Shown: piece after piece, positions 9,731 to 18,661 of the stretch
Position numbering within the stretch: the first letter of the stretch is position 1
Layout: every line of letters starts with the position of its first letter
Assembly: GCA_024233835.1 (NCBI GenBank)
Contig: JACKPC010000001.1
Coordinates: 868,001 to 932,000 of the forward strand
DNA: 64,000 nucleotides
DNA from: Leptospiraceae bacterium
GTDB lineage: Bacteria > Spirochaetota > Leptospiria > Leptospirales > Leptospiraceae
Direction of reading: 5' to 3'
The notes under the pieces: model-generated
What the model saw: only the letters and a program-made list of their open reading frames with translations
Told to the model about the DNA's origin: nothing
The model's database searches: none
Program-made: the position numbers and the translations under genes

Positions 9731-11020
9731 ATGAAGAAGGTAAACATAGGGCTTGTAGGAGCCGGTACCATTGGTTCGGGTGTGATTCAAATTCTCAAAG
9801 AGGGCCAGGAGAAAATCCTTTCCCGTTCAGGTTTAAAACTTAATCTAAAAGCTGTATGTGATCTCCACGTAGATAGGATTCAGGGACTTGTTGAACCACA
9901 GACTGAATTGTATAATGACTATTCTAAAATCACTTCCGATCCGGATATCGATGTGGTAGTTGAACTTATCGGGGGGACAGGGGTTGCTTATTCCGTAGCT
10001 GAAAGTGCTCTGAAAAACGGTAAAACCCTTGTTACTGCCAACAAAGCCCTGATTTCCGAAAAAGGAGAAAGTCTTTTTACCATTGCACAGGAAAAGAAAG
10101 TAGAAATTGGTTACGAAGCAGCCGTGGGAGGAACAATTCCCGTAATTCGCTCGATGAAGACCGGTCTTGTCACCAATGAGTTTTCTGCCATTTACGGAAT
10201 TTTAAACGGAACCACGAATTATATACTTTCAAAAATGGAATTAGAGGGACTGAATTATGAAACAGCCCTCAAAAATGCCCAGGATCTGGGTTTTGCTGAA
10301 AAAGACCCGACTTTCGATGTAGAAGGAATCGACGCAGCTCATAAAATTTCCATCCTCGGCGGACTTGCTACCGGAAAAAGAATCTCCATTGATAAAATTT
10401 ATATAGAGGGTATCACGAAAATATCCAGTACCGAAATTCGGTTTGCTCGAGAATTTGGCTATAGAATCAAGCTATTAGGGGTTTATAAAGTTCAGGGGAA
10501 CCTGGTAGAAGCCAGGGTGCATCCGACCCTGGTACCCATCGATCATCCGATAGCCAGCGTTATGAACGAGGTAAATGCTATATTTTTTGATACAAATTAC
10601 TCAGGTCCGGTAATGCTGGTCGGAAAAGGTGCGGGTTCTTTGCCTACTGCCAATGCCGTTCTTTCAGATATCGTTTTTTATGCAGCCAGAAGAAAGGGTC
10701 TCGATGGCTTTTCTGAAAGTAATTTTAGTGAGAATGCTTCTTTACTTCCGATAGGTGAAACCACCGAAAGATTTTACATTCGTTTCAACACCATAGACAA
10801 ACCCGGTGTTTTAGCGGAGCTTGCAAGAGTTCTTGGAAAAAACAATATTTCTATTTCTTCTATGAAGCAGGCCGAGTCGAGGGAAGGTCAACCTGTAGAA
10901 GTAATTATTTTTACCCATGAAGCCAAAGAAAAAGATCTTCGTTCTTCTATTGAAGAAATTGATAAAATGGATATTACCAGAGAACCTTCTGTTGTCATTC
11001 GAATTGAGAATTTAGGTTAA
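9731..11020 (+). CDS. hom: Homoserine dehydrogenase
   Basis: Catalyses NAD(P)H-dependent reduction of aspartate semialdehyde to homoserine, on the path to threonine and methionine. The N-terminus has the Rossmann motif IGLVGAGTIGSG, the catalytic region contains VTANKALISEKG, GILNGTTNYILSKM and FDVEGIDAAHKISILG, and the C-terminal 80 residues form an ACT regulatory domain (FNTIDKPGVLAELARVLG), usual for threonine-sensitive enzymes. I place the start at ATG 9731, giving the usual MKKVNIGLVG beginning. An in-frame GTG at 9701 would add 10 residues; neither has a strong ribosome-binding site. Confidence 0.95.
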   Translation: MKKVNIGLVGAGTIGSGVIQILKEGQEKILSRSGLKLNLKAVCDLHVDRIQGLVEPQTELYNDYSKITSDPDIDVVVELIGGTGVAYSVAESALKNGKTLVTANKALISEKGESLFTIAQEKKVEIGYEAAVGGTIPVIRSMKTGLVTNEFSAIYGILNGTTNYILSKMELEGLNYETALKNAQDLGFAEKDPTFDVEGIDAAHKISILGGLATGKRISIDKIYIEGITKISSTEIRFAREFGYRIKLLGVYKVQGNLVEARVHPTLVPIDHPIASVMNEVNAIFFDTNYSGPVMLVGKGAGSLPTANAVLSDIVFYAARRKGLDGFSESNFSENASLLPIGETTERFYIRFNTIDKPGVLAELARVLGKNNISISSMKQAESREGQPVEVIIFTHEAKEKDLRSSIEEIDKMDITREPSVVIRIENLG

Positions 11021-11025
11021 GCAAA

Positions 11026-11358
11026 ATGTCTCCTAAACCAGTGACCATATCCAGACATACACTTCCGGGGGGAGAGGAGCATCTCGATATATTTATTCTG
11101 ACTTTTCCTGAAAGAGAAAAGTCTTTACTCTGTCTGGAAGCAGAGTCAATTCGAGAACAGAATATTTTCTCTTCAAGCCTTTTTGATACTCGAAAAAAGG
11201 AGGATCACAGGGGAATTTACCTTGAATACGAGGGAGAACTCAGTCAAAACCGGGGAAGTGTTCAGATTATATGGAAGGGATTTACCGACTTTGAATTCCC
11301 TGAAACCCAAAAGCAATATTTAATAAAAATTCAACAGGATATTTTATATGTTTTATAA
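11026..11358 (+). CDS. Conserved hypothetical protein downstream of hom
   Basis: A soluble 110-residue protein starting 5 bases after hom, so presumably co-transcribed. It shows no signal peptide, membrane helix or recognisable catalytic motif. The composition is typical of an alpha/beta protein with alternating charged and hydrophobic residues (EHLDIFILTFPEREKSLLCL; GSVQIIWKGFTDFEFP). I do not recognise the family. Confidence 0.65.
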   Translation: MSPKPVTISRHTLPGGEEHLDIFILTFPEREKSLLCLEAESIREQNIFSSSLFDTRKKEDHRGIYLEYEGELSQNRGSVQIIWKGFTDFEFPETQKQYLIKIQQDILYVL

Positions 11359-11442
11359 AAATTCAACAAGCCTGAAAAAGTTTTTTTTAAATAATCAGTT
11401 GCTTATTCTGTCTAAGCTTAGTAATGTTGCAAACAGGCAGTT

Positions 11443-11829
11443 TTGGAATCGAGTATGTATACCCTGAGTTTTGATTCACTGGATATTGATATTACTGTAA
11501 TACCGCAATTTGGTAAGAATATTCAAATTGTTGCATTTAAGGGAAAGTTTAACCACCAAAATGCGTACAGCATTTCGCGTGATTTACAATCCTTATTTAA
11601 AGAAGAAGTTTATGAATTAGTTCTGAATCTTTCTGAATTGAAGTATATCAACAGCGTAGGCCTGGCTATCATCCTTTCTATGGTAAAAATCGTAGATCAA
11701 CACTCAGGTAAATTTGTTATTGGGGGAGTTAACAAATCCATAGAAACTATCATTCAACTGGTAGAATTGCCGGAAAAGGTACTTATCTGTTCATCTGTAG
11801 ATGAAGCTATTAAGCACTGGTCGGACTGA
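11443..11829 (+). CDS. STAS-domain anti-anti-sigma factor-like protein
   Basis: A 128-residue single-domain STAS protein of the SpoIIAA/RsbV type. The signature LVLNLSELKYINSVGLAIIL sits near residues 58-77, with the Ser in 'NSVG' at the usual phosphorylated position. In partner-switching systems the unphosphorylated form binds an anti-sigma kinase; phosphatases such as the one at 6.5-9.5 kb reactivate it. The start is TTG 11443 or ATG 11455. The 3' end overlaps the convergent hflX by 76 bases. Confidence 0.85.
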   Translation: MESSMYTLSFDSLDIDITVIPQFGKNIQIVAFKGKFNHQNAYSISRDLQSLFKEEVYELVLNLSELKYINSVGLAIILSMVKIVDQHSGKFVIGGVNKSIETIIQLVELPEKVLICSSVDEAIKHWSD

Positions 11830-13457
11830 AAACCGCTTACCCATAATTTTTTTTCAATCAGGTCTAAAAGTTCTTTCATACCACTCTTATTTAAAGCCGA
11901 AACCCGTATAGCTGATTTGTTTAAAGACAAATTCTCATTAAGAAGCTTATCTTCTTTATTGAAAACTTCAATTCTCGGGATCATGTGTAGGTTTAGCTCA
12001 TTCAAAATTTTCTCAACAGCTCTAACCTGTTCTTCCATCCTGGGGTTTGAAGCATCAATCACATGTAATAGAAGGTCGGCATCTCCTAATTCTTCGAGGG
12101 TCGCTTTGAAAGCCATGGATAAATCCGGTGGTAAATCGTGAATAAAACCAACCGTATCTGAAATAATAATTTCCCTTTCTTCCGGAAAGCGAATCCTTCT
12201 GGTTGTGGGATCTAAGGTTGCAAACAACTTGTCTTCAGAGATAACTTCTGAATTGGTCAGGGAGTTTAACAGGGTTGATTTCCCCGCATTGGTATAACCT
12301 ACAATTGCAACTACCGGCACATTGTTCTTCTTTCTCCGAGAACGATTTAACTCCCTACGACTTTTTAAAGCTTTTAGCTCCCTCTCCAGATGGCTAATTT
12401 TGTCTTCTACCCTTCTTCTACCGATTTCCAACTTGGTTTCGCCGGGTCCTCTTCCGCCAATACCACCGGTGAGCCTTGACATATTATCATCCAGCTCACT
12501 TAAACGTCCTTTTAAATATTTTAATTGAGCTAATTCTACCTGGAGTTTTCCATCCCGACTCATGGCGTGGTTGGCGAAAATATCAAGTATGAGTTGTGTT
12601 CTATCAATTACTTTTAAATCACAAAAGTCTGAAATCTTTTTAGCCTGAGAAGGGCTGAGCTCCAGATCAAAAATAAGAAGTTCTACATCCATTTGAACAG
12701 CCCGCAGGATGATTTCTTTCATCTTCCCGAGACCCAAAACCGTTGAAGGATCAAGGGCATTTTTCTTCTGGTAAAAGGAATCAACTACGTGTATTCCGGC
12801 CGTTTGACAGAGTTCATTTAATTCAGCCAGAGAACTTTCAATACTACGATGAAGAAGATTCTGTTTTAGATACACACCGATAATAAAGGCCCTATTTTGT
12901 TTCCTGGCATCTTTTAAAGAGTCTACCTTACGTGCTAAAGCTGTTTCAATCTCTAAAATTTCGGATAGAATGCCCGGTTTCAGTTGTCCCGGGAATTTTT
13001 TTTCTTGAATCATCCACAAATCTGTGGTATGAATATCTGTATTAACATAGGAGGAGTAATAATGTCGGGGTTGCCCATTTTCGTCGGGAATGGCTGCCGT
13101 GATGTAGTCAAGACGTAACAGGATAAGGTCGGTAAGGTCTTCTTCGCTTAAAGGCTCATCCTTAAGGTGGGTATGAAAGAGTCGAAGCCCGCGTAAACGT
13201 GTACCGGTAGAGCGTAACCTATCCAGGTAAGGAATTTCAATAGAGTGCCTGTCACCAACGATAACATGTGTAATATGCCCGGAACGATCGATAAGAATAC
13301 CAATTTGTCGACTTAATTCTGTTGAAATTTCACAAACAAGACGTGACACATCATGGGTAACCAAAAAGTCATCTCTGATTTTTCGTTCTCCAAGTTGCTT
13401 TAATCGTTTTAGATGGTTTACCTTTAAACCGTGAACATTACCGAATAGCTTACTGAT
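11754..13457 (-). CDS. hflX: GTPase HflX with apparent ATC start
   Basis: HflX is a ribosome-associated GTPase that splits stalled or stressed ribosomes. The protein has the HflX N-terminal domain, the GGIGGRGPGETKLE linker, and G motifs VGYTNAGKSTLLN (G1), DTVGFIHDLP (G3) and EVFNKEDKL (G4). Conserved family sequence (GNVHGLKVNHLKRLKQL, then QIGILIDRSGH) continues upstream of the first NTG codon (TTG at 13364) for 31 codons, back to an ATC at 13455-13457. That ATC is preceded by GAGG with a 6-base spacer, and an in-frame stop lies at 13488-13490. I therefore set the start at ATC, giving 567 residues. The last 30 residues overlap the convergent STAS gene antisense. Confidence 0.93.
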   Translation of the reverse strand: MSKLFGNVHGLKVNHLKRLKQLGERKIRDDFLVTHDVSRLVCEISTELSRQIGILIDRSGHITHVIVGDRHSIEIPYLDRLRSTGTRLRGLRLFHTHLKDEPLSEEDLTDLILLRLDYITAAIPDENGQPRHYYSSYVNTDIHTTDLWMIQEKKFPGQLKPGILSEILEIETALARKVDSLKDARKQNRAFIIGVYLKQNLLHRSIESSLAELNELCQTAGIHVVDSFYQKKNALDPSTVLGLGKMKEIILRAVQMDVELLIFDLELSPSQAKKISDFCDLKVIDRTQLILDIFANHAMSRDGKLQVELAQLKYLKGRLSELDDNMSRLTGGIGGRGPGETKLEIGRRRVEDKISHLERELKALKSRRELNRSRRKKNNVPVVAIVGYTNAGKSTLLNSLTNSEVISEDKLFATLDPTTRRIRFPEEREIIISDTVGFIHDLPPDLSMAFKATLEELGDADLLLHVIDASNPRMEEQVRAVEKILNELNLHMIPRIEVFNKEDKLLNENLSLNKSAIRVSALNKSGMKELLDLIEKKLWVSGFQSDQCLIASSTDEQISTFSGNSTS

Positions 13458-13558
13458 TTTTTTCCTCTTGTCTGTTAAGTGTCGAATTTAAATTATTGAA
13501 AAATAGCTCACTTTTTAATTTAAGTAAATACGAGCAATAAAGCAAGGAGTTCAACAAA

Positions 13559-15103
13559 ATGAAAACCTATCCTTTTCCATCCATAATGACCTTTCTCTTA
13601 TTGCCTGTAGTTTTATCCTTTACTGATAATATCACAGGGAATCATCCTATTTTTGTAAACCATCTTTTCAAAATTTCCTTACAGTCCTCTTTGCTTTTTG
13701 CAGAAACGGAAGAACCTTTTCCTTCTGATCATAGCGATATTTTGAATTCAGACCTCGATGCAGATGATGAAAAAGAATTAACTTTAAGTGGTAATGAATC
13801 TAAGTACAATAAAAGCATTCGTTACAAGAGTAAGAATACCCGTCTTCCTCATGTAAACAAAACCGGTTCGATGATTATTCAATCCAAGGAAACCGAAACC
13901 GATCTCGTTAAGCTTGAACAGCAGAAGAAAGAAGGAATAGAGACGATTCGTAAGCAGGAAGCCATTAACAATAAGCAATCTGTAAATATAATTGCCAGGC
14001 TTCTTTTGACAAATCGAATCCCGGACGTTCGTGCAGAAGCCGCTCATTCGCTCGGAAGAATGAAACGCGGAATCAAAGCTCTTCACAGGGCAATCCTGAC
14101 CGATAGTTTTGAAGTCAGGCAGGCTGCCTATAAATCCATTGAAAAAATTGGTTCGAGGAGTTCCCTACGTTACTTTATCAAGGGCACCGGCTCAGGAGAC
14201 CCCAAAATTGAGATTTCCTCCTATATCGGTCTCGGAAAAACCAGGACATATACCGGACGTAACCTGATTATCAAAAAAGGAATTCGCTCCCGCGATCCGA
14301 ATGTGACTTCCGCTGCACTTGACGGTCTGGGTTATTTTAATCGAAGTGCTGACCTGGTAGTTTTTAAAAAGTTTCTCGAATCAGACATTTTAGAGCATCG
14401 TACCGGTGCTATTCGCGGTCTGGGTAACCATAACTCTTCCCAGAGTCTCGGAATTCTTCTGGATGCTATGCCTAAAAACAAGGAACTGGAAGCGGACATT
14501 ATTTTTGCAATTGCCAAGAAAAGAACCCTCGGTTCGACCCTGGCTCTTCTTCGCATAATGCACCAGACAAAAAATGAGAACTACAAAGCTATCATAGAGC
14601 GAGAACTCATCTACAGGAAAGCCTATGGAAGATACGCAAGAGTCACCTATAAAATTGCAACTATTCGCAAGAATCCCCAGGTAGGCTCCACCCAGATAAC
14701 AAGACTTCCCAATGGTGCTGTCGCAAAAATTCGAAAAGTTACCTATAAGCGTTATAAAGCGAGGATGAATGGAAAAGTAGTTGAAGATAGGTATTATCTT
14801 CTCCAGGCCATAGAGCGTACAGGGAAAAACGCCGGCAGTATTGTCCAGGGTTGGGTTTTCGGTCCTAAAATTGATGTTATGACCCTGAAGAATCCCGAAT
14901 CTATTTATTCAAAAAAAAATAAACCAAGAGAGGCTTCTGTTTCAGCCCTCGAAGACACCGAGGACGAAGAATTGCTGAAGAAAATCAATTCTAATCCGGC
15001 GATAGAAGTTTATGATGTTGAAGAAAAAACCAAAACCAAGCCGGTAAATGAGGATTATATAGAAAAAGATCAGGATGAGGATTTAGACGAAGACGATGAA
15101 TAA
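13559..15103 (+). CDS. Secreted HEAT-repeat protein with SH3-like domain
   Basis: A 514-residue protein with a hydrophobic N-terminus, then an acidic linker. Residues about 140-350 contain HEAT/PBS-lyase-like helical repeats (IPDVRAEAAHSLGRMKRG, SFEVRQAAYKSIEKIG, DPNVTSAALDGLGYF, LEHRTGAIRGLGNH). Residues about 360-440 look like a bacterial SH3 fold (ARVTYKIATIRKNPQ..VLPNGAVAKI-like strands, VQGWVFGPKI). The C-terminus is strongly acidic. AAGGAG precedes the ATG with good spacing. A binding or scaffolding role in the envelope is likely, but the partner is unknown. Confidence 0.75.
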   Translation: MKTYPFPSIMTFLLLPVVLSFTDNITGNHPIFVNHLFKISLQSSLLFAETEEPFPSDHSDILNSDLDADDEKELTLSGNESKYNKSIRYKSKNTRLPHVNKTGSMIIQSKETETDLVKLEQQKKEGIETIRKQEAINNKQSVNIIARLLLTNRIPDVRAEAAHSLGRMKRGIKALHRAILTDSFEVRQAAYKSIEKIGSRSSLRYFIKGTGSGDPKIEISSYIGLGKTRTYTGRNLIIKKGIRSRDPNVTSAALDGLGYFNRSADLVVFKKFLESDILEHRTGAIRGLGNHNSSQSLGILLDAMPKNKELEADIIFAIAKKRTLGSTLALLRIMHQTKNENYKAIIERELIYRKAYGRYARVTYKIATIRKNPQVGSTQITRLPNGAVAKIRKVTYKRYKARMNGKVVEDRYYLLQAIERTGKNAGSIVQGWVFGPKIDVMTLKNPESIYSKKNKPREASVSALEDTEDEELLKKINSNPAIEVYDVEEKTKTKPVNEDYIEKDQDEDLDEDDE

Positions 15104-15109
15104 GCTATT

Positions 15110-15137
15110 GAAGGCAACCCTCCGGAGGGTCGCCTTC
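15110..15137. terminator. Bidirectional terminator hairpin
   Basis: GAAGGC (15110-15115) pairs with GCCTTC (15132-15137), and inner bases ACCCTCC/GGAGGGT extend the stem. It lies between the convergent HEAT-repeat and citrate synthase genes and can serve both. Confidence 0.75.
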
Positions 15138-15143
15138 TTGCAA

Positions 15144-16418
15144 TTACCTTTTTTCGTATTTTTTTCCCTGTTCTCCTGAGTAGATTTGCTTGGGTCGGGT
15201 CTTTTTCTCTACTTCACCCAGAATCCGTAGTTCTCTCCAGTGAGCCATCCAGCCCGGCAATTTTCCAATTACCTGCATTACCGTAAAAAGATTTTTGGGA
15301 ATCCCCATGCTGTTAAAAATTACCCCGCTGTAGAATTCCAGATTCGGATAGAGGTTATTTTGAAGGAAATACTCATCATTCTTGCAGATAGAATCAATTT
15401 CCATAGCCACTTCGGCAACCGGATCCAGCTTCTTACCTTTATAAAAATCGACGAATAATTCTCCTGCTACTTCGGCTCTTTTACTCTTTACCTTGTAAGC
15501 CGAATGACCGAGACCGGTTGAAACCAGTTTGAGTTCTCCCTTTTTTACTTTCTCGAAATAGGCTTTTACGCCTTTTCCTTCCGAAATAATGTCTTCAATC
15601 ATTTCTACGGCAGCAATATTCTGTCCACCTTCCCTCGAACCCCAGAGAGCCGCAATTCCCGCACTAATAGAAGCAAAGAGATTGGCATGAGTGCTACCTA
15701 CAATTTGAACGGTAGTCGCTGCTACGTTTTGTTCGTGATCCGCATAAAGTATCCAGAGTTTATTTAAAATTCTATCATATTCTTCCGGAACTTCGTATTT
15801 ATAAGTAGGAAGAGAAAAAAGCATGTGGAGAAAGTTTTTGCAAAAACCAAAACTATTTACCGGGTAAGTAAAGGGCTGGCCTATCATTTTCTTGTATGAA
15901 AAGGCGGCTACAGTTCTGATTTTAGATAACAAAAGAGCTATATGATCAACTCCCTTATCCATACTTTCTTCATATTCTGAAGTATAGTAACTGGATAAGG
16001 ACATAACCATTGTGGACATCACAGCCAGAGGATGGGCTCTATCCGGAAATCCATCAAAAAGGTTAAGCATATCCTCGTGAATGAGTGAGTGTTTGGAAAG
16101 CCTGGCAGAAAAATCAGCAAGTTCTTTCTTTTCCGGTAAATTACCGTAAATGAGAAGGTAAGAAGTTTCAATAAAGGTAGAATTCCGGGCAAGATCCCTG
16201 ATTTCATAACCTCTATAGGTTAAACTACCTGTTTCCGGATCCCTCTTTGATACACTACTTTTAATAATTCCTGTGTTAAAAAGACCCGGGTCAAAAGTAA
16301 TCACGCCGGTTTTTTCATAAAGTCCGGATATATCTACTCCCTGACGTTTATCAGTTCCGGTTACAATTGGAAGTTCATAACTTCTATCATCTAACCTGAG
16401 CTCTGCTTTTTGAATCAT
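15144..16418 (-). CDS. gltA: Citrate synthase
   Basis: Condenses oxaloacetate and acetyl-CoA in the first step of the TCA cycle. At 424 residues it is the usual size for type II enzymes. Motifs seen: DPGLFNTGIIKSSVSKRDPE near the start, YRGYEIRDLA, the catalytic region YADHEQNVAATTVQIVGST, and GSREGGQN. RBS GAGG precedes the ATG. The gene lies 16 bases after the PC4-like gene, which itself overlaps the FNR gene, so the three are probably one operon. Confidence 0.95.
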   Translation of the reverse strand: MIQKAELRLDDRSYELPIVTGTDKRQGVDISGLYEKTGVITFDPGLFNTGIIKSSVSKRDPETGSLTYRGYEIRDLARNSTFIETSYLLIYGNLPEKKELADFSARLSKHSLIHEDMLNLFDGFPDRAHPLAVMSTMVMSLSSYYTSEYEESMDKGVDHIALLLSKIRTVAAFSYKKMIGQPFTYPVNSFGFCKNFLHMLFSLPTYKYEVPEEYDRILNKLWILYADHEQNVAATTVQIVGSTHANLFASISAGIAALWGSREGGQNIAAVEMIEDIISEGKGVKAYFEKVKKGELKLVSTGLGHSAYKVKSKRAEVAGELFVDFYKGKKLDPVAEVAMEIDSICKNDEYFLQNNLYPNLEFYSGVIFNSMGIPKNLFTVMQVIGKLPGWMAHWRELRILGEVEKKTRPKQIYSGEQGKKYEKR

Positions 16419-16433
16419 ATCTACCTCTTTTTC

Positions 16434-16661
16434 TTAAACATCAGAAAGAAGCTTTTCCCCGCCCTCGAGAAAGGCTTCTTTCACAGCTTCAAACAAGTCC
16501 GGGGAAATAGCGATTCCCTTTTTTGTCGGTTTTAGCTCCTGGTTTTCATCATAATACCAGATTCGGAGGTTCAAAAGTTTCTTTCCTCTGTACTCACTTA
16601 CTTCAACCCGGATAACTTCCCCTTTCCCCTTGTCAATATCGCGAACGACTCCGAGAGACAT
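16434..16661 (-). CDS. PC4/p15-like transcriptional coactivator
   Basis: A 75-residue protein with the PC4 fold pattern: GEVIRVEVSEYRGKKLLNLRI, then WYYDENQELKPTKKGIAIS and a C-terminal helix LFEAVKEAFLEGGEKLL. Bacterial PC4-like (YdbC-type) proteins bind single-stranded DNA as dimers. It overlaps the FNR stop by one base, suggesting coupled translation. Confidence 0.85.
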   Translation of the reverse strand: MSLGVVRDIDKGKGEVIRVEVSEYRGKKLLNLRIWYYDENQELKPTKKGIAISPDLFEAVKEAFLEGGEKLLSDV

Positions 16662-17593
16662 TAATAGGTCTCCACAAAAAGTTGGGACTTGGACTTGAGT
16701 TCTTCTTCTAATTCCTTTAAGTCGCCTTCTTTTCCCAGAACTTCTTGAAGAACCTGTAAAATTCCTTTTTCCATGCCTTTGGGTCCACCGCAGATATACA
16801 TCCTGCCCCCATTTTCAAAGGCCTTTTTTAAAGTATCTCCGATTTCTTTAACTCTGTGATGAATATACATCTTTCCACCATCAAAGGGGTTTTTGGTTTC
16901 CCTACTAACAGCCATAATAAATTTAAAATGGGAGTGTTTTTGGGCCAGTTTTTCAAACTCTTCTTTTAGAACGATTTCATCCGAATAGGGAGCACCATAT
17001 ATTAAATATACATTCCCGGTGAACTTAATCAGGTTATGTTCTAAGAGTTCTATTATCATCCCGTAAAAAGGCGCAATTCCCGTACCGGTCGCACAAAAGA
17101 AAATATCCTGGGCGAAATCTTCCTGTGGAAGGAGGAAGTTTTTGCCGGAAGGTCCGGTCATATCAATAATCTCTCCTTCTTTTATATCACACATATAATT
17201 TGAGCAAACACCTTTATGGGTTACATTTCCTTCCTCATCATAGGTATTGTCTCTTTTGATGATGAAGTCAATAGTATTAGCCTTACCATCGGTTCCGTAG
17301 GTGGGAGAAGCTATCGAATACAGGCGAACTGTATAGCCCGTATTGTCTGAACCTTTCGCTACTTTTTCAGGGTCTTCTCCGGGAGGAATTATACCGGCAC
17401 TTTGACCGATTACATAGGGGAATTTTGAATGGTCTAATTCGAGAGTAATCTGGTTAATGCAGGCTTCTCCTTCTTTTTTCGGACGTTTTCCCTGTCCCGG
17501 TTTTGGGGTTAATTCAATGTTCTTTAACACCTTAGCTTTGTAAGGAGAGGATTTCTTAAAAATATTAATCTGTGGTTGTCTTGGTTTGTTCAT
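16661..17593 (-). CDS. Plant-type ferredoxin-NADP reductase
   Basis: A 310-residue FAD enzyme exchanging electrons between ferredoxin or flavodoxin and NADP(H). Motifs are TVRLYSIASP (FAD, RxYS), GVCSNYMCDIKEGE, GPSGKNFLLP, the NADP site FFCATGTGIAPFYGM and GGPKGMEKG. It ends in ...QLFVETY; a C-terminal tyrosine stacked on the flavin is the mark of plastid-type FNRs. Leptospira is known to possess such an enzyme, which supports the taxonomic guess. Its start overlaps none of the divergent genes if the short ORF at 17691 is used. Confidence 0.95.
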   Translation of the reverse strand: MNKPRQPQINIFKKSSPYKAKVLKNIELTPKPGQGKRPKKEGEACINQITLELDHSKFPYVIGQSAGIIPPGEDPEKVAKGSDNTGYTVRLYSIASPTYGTDGKANTIDFIIKRDNTYDEEGNVTHKGVCSNYMCDIKEGEIIDMTGPSGKNFLLPQEDFAQDIFFCATGTGIAPFYGMIIELLEHNLIKFTGNVYLIYGAPYSDEIVLKEEFEKLAQKHSHFKFIMAVSRETKNPFDGGKMYIHHRVKEIGDTLKKAFENGGRMYICGGPKGMEKGILQVLQEVLGKEGDLKELEEELKSKSQLFVETY

Positions 17594-17690
17594 AAAGCCG
17601 CTTTATTCTTATCTAAAAAGTTTTAATTATAAACACAAATTATTGCATGTGGAGTCAATAAAAAAACCGATATTAAGCCTGAGGGAAGGA

Positions 17691-17909
17691 GTGGAAACAG
17701 CTGGAGAGTTCTACAAAAAACCGGTTTATAATCAGAAAATTCTTCACATGAAAATTTTATACTATACCGGAGAAATGATTGCCTGGTTGGAAGCCCAGGA
17801 GAGAGGAGAAGAATATCCTTTGCCCCGACTTCCCCGCTTACCCAGGACTCCCGGTCGGAAGCGCTTTTCGCAGGATGAATTTTTGCCTTTTCCGGAGATT
17901 CACTTATAA
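17691..17909 (+). CDS. Small hypothetical protein coupled to the L,D-transpeptidase gene
   Basis: I choose GTG 17691 (72 residues) because GAGGGAAGGA lies immediately upstream. Longer in-frame versions would run antisense into the FNR start. The product has no signal or membrane segment and contains a Pro/Arg-rich stretch (PLPRLPRLPRTPGRKR). Its TAA stop (17907-17909) overlaps the ATA proposed as the next start, in the style of a coupled ATGA junction. Family not recognised. Confidence 0.5.
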   Translation: METAGEFYKKPVYNQKILHMKILYYTGEMIAWLEAQERGEEYPLPRLPRLPRTPGRKRFSQDEFLPFPEIHL

Positions 17910-18625
17910 AACAGAAATTTTTCATATATCTTTCGGGCTTTATCCTGTTAAGTTTCCTTTTATTCCTGATACGCTACCCTCTTATCTCCTTTTTCAAGCG
18001 GAAATTTTTTAAGCAACAGAGCCTGGAAGACGTTCGCAAAAAGTATTCCCACAAACTCATACCTATTCAAAAGATACTTTCGGACAAAGGCATTTCTTTT
18101 CCCATCTCCAAATTGTATCTATTAGCTTTTAAAAAAGAACGAATACTGGAAGTTCATACAGAAAAAAATGGAAAGAAGCTTTTTTTATTTTCTTATCGGT
18201 TTACCACCTTCAGCGGAAAGCTCGGTCCGAAACTTGTAGAAGGAGACAGGCAAATCCCGGAAGGAAAATATAAGATAGACTATTTGAATCCAAATAGTTC
18301 CTATCATCTATCCATGAAAGTATCTTATCCAAATGCTTTTGATGCGGAAAAGGCAAAGTTAGATGGCAGAGAAAATCCGGGTTCTGATATTTTTATACAC
18401 GGAAAAGATGTGTCTATTGGTTGTATTGCCATCGGTGATGATAAGATAGAAGAGCTTTTTCTTATTGTAGATGCAAGCCTCCAGGCTTTCGGAAAAGATT
18501 CTGTAGAGATACTGATATTTCCGGGCAAACTAGAGGAAGGTAAATTCCCGGACTGTGAGATTTGTCCTTCCTGGCATAAAGAACTTTATGATGTACTACG
18601 AAAGGACCTGCTTCCTTTTTTATAA
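17906..18625 (+). CDS. L,D-transpeptidase (YkuD/YafK-like) with apparent ATA start
   Basis: A membrane-anchored cell-wall enzyme. Residues about 5-25 form a membrane helix (FIYLSGFILLSFLLFLIRY), and the catalytic domain ends in DIFIHGKDVSIGCIAIGD, the HG...SxGC motif whose Cys attacks peptidoglycan stem peptides. After an in-frame stop at 17876 no ATG, GTG or TTG occurs until 18113, which would delete the anchor and part of the domain. GGAG at 17894 and ATA at 17906 fit; ATAA overlaps the preceding stop. The length of 239 residues suits YafK-like proteins. Confidence 0.8.
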   Translation: MKQKFFIYLSGFILLSFLLFLIRYPLISFFKRKFFKQQSLEDVRKKYSHKLIPIQKILSDKGISFPISKLYLLAFKKERILEVHTEKNGKKLFLFSYRFTTFSGKLGPKLVEGDRQIPEGKYKIDYLNPNSSYHLSMKVSYPNAFDAEKAKLDGRENPGSDIFIHGKDVSIGCIAIGDDKIEELFLIVDASLQAFGKDSVEILIFPGKLEEGKFPDCEICPSWHKELYDVLRKDLLPFL

Positions 18626-18661
18626 TGCTAAAATTGATTCTGTAAGTTAAAAGAGGTATAC

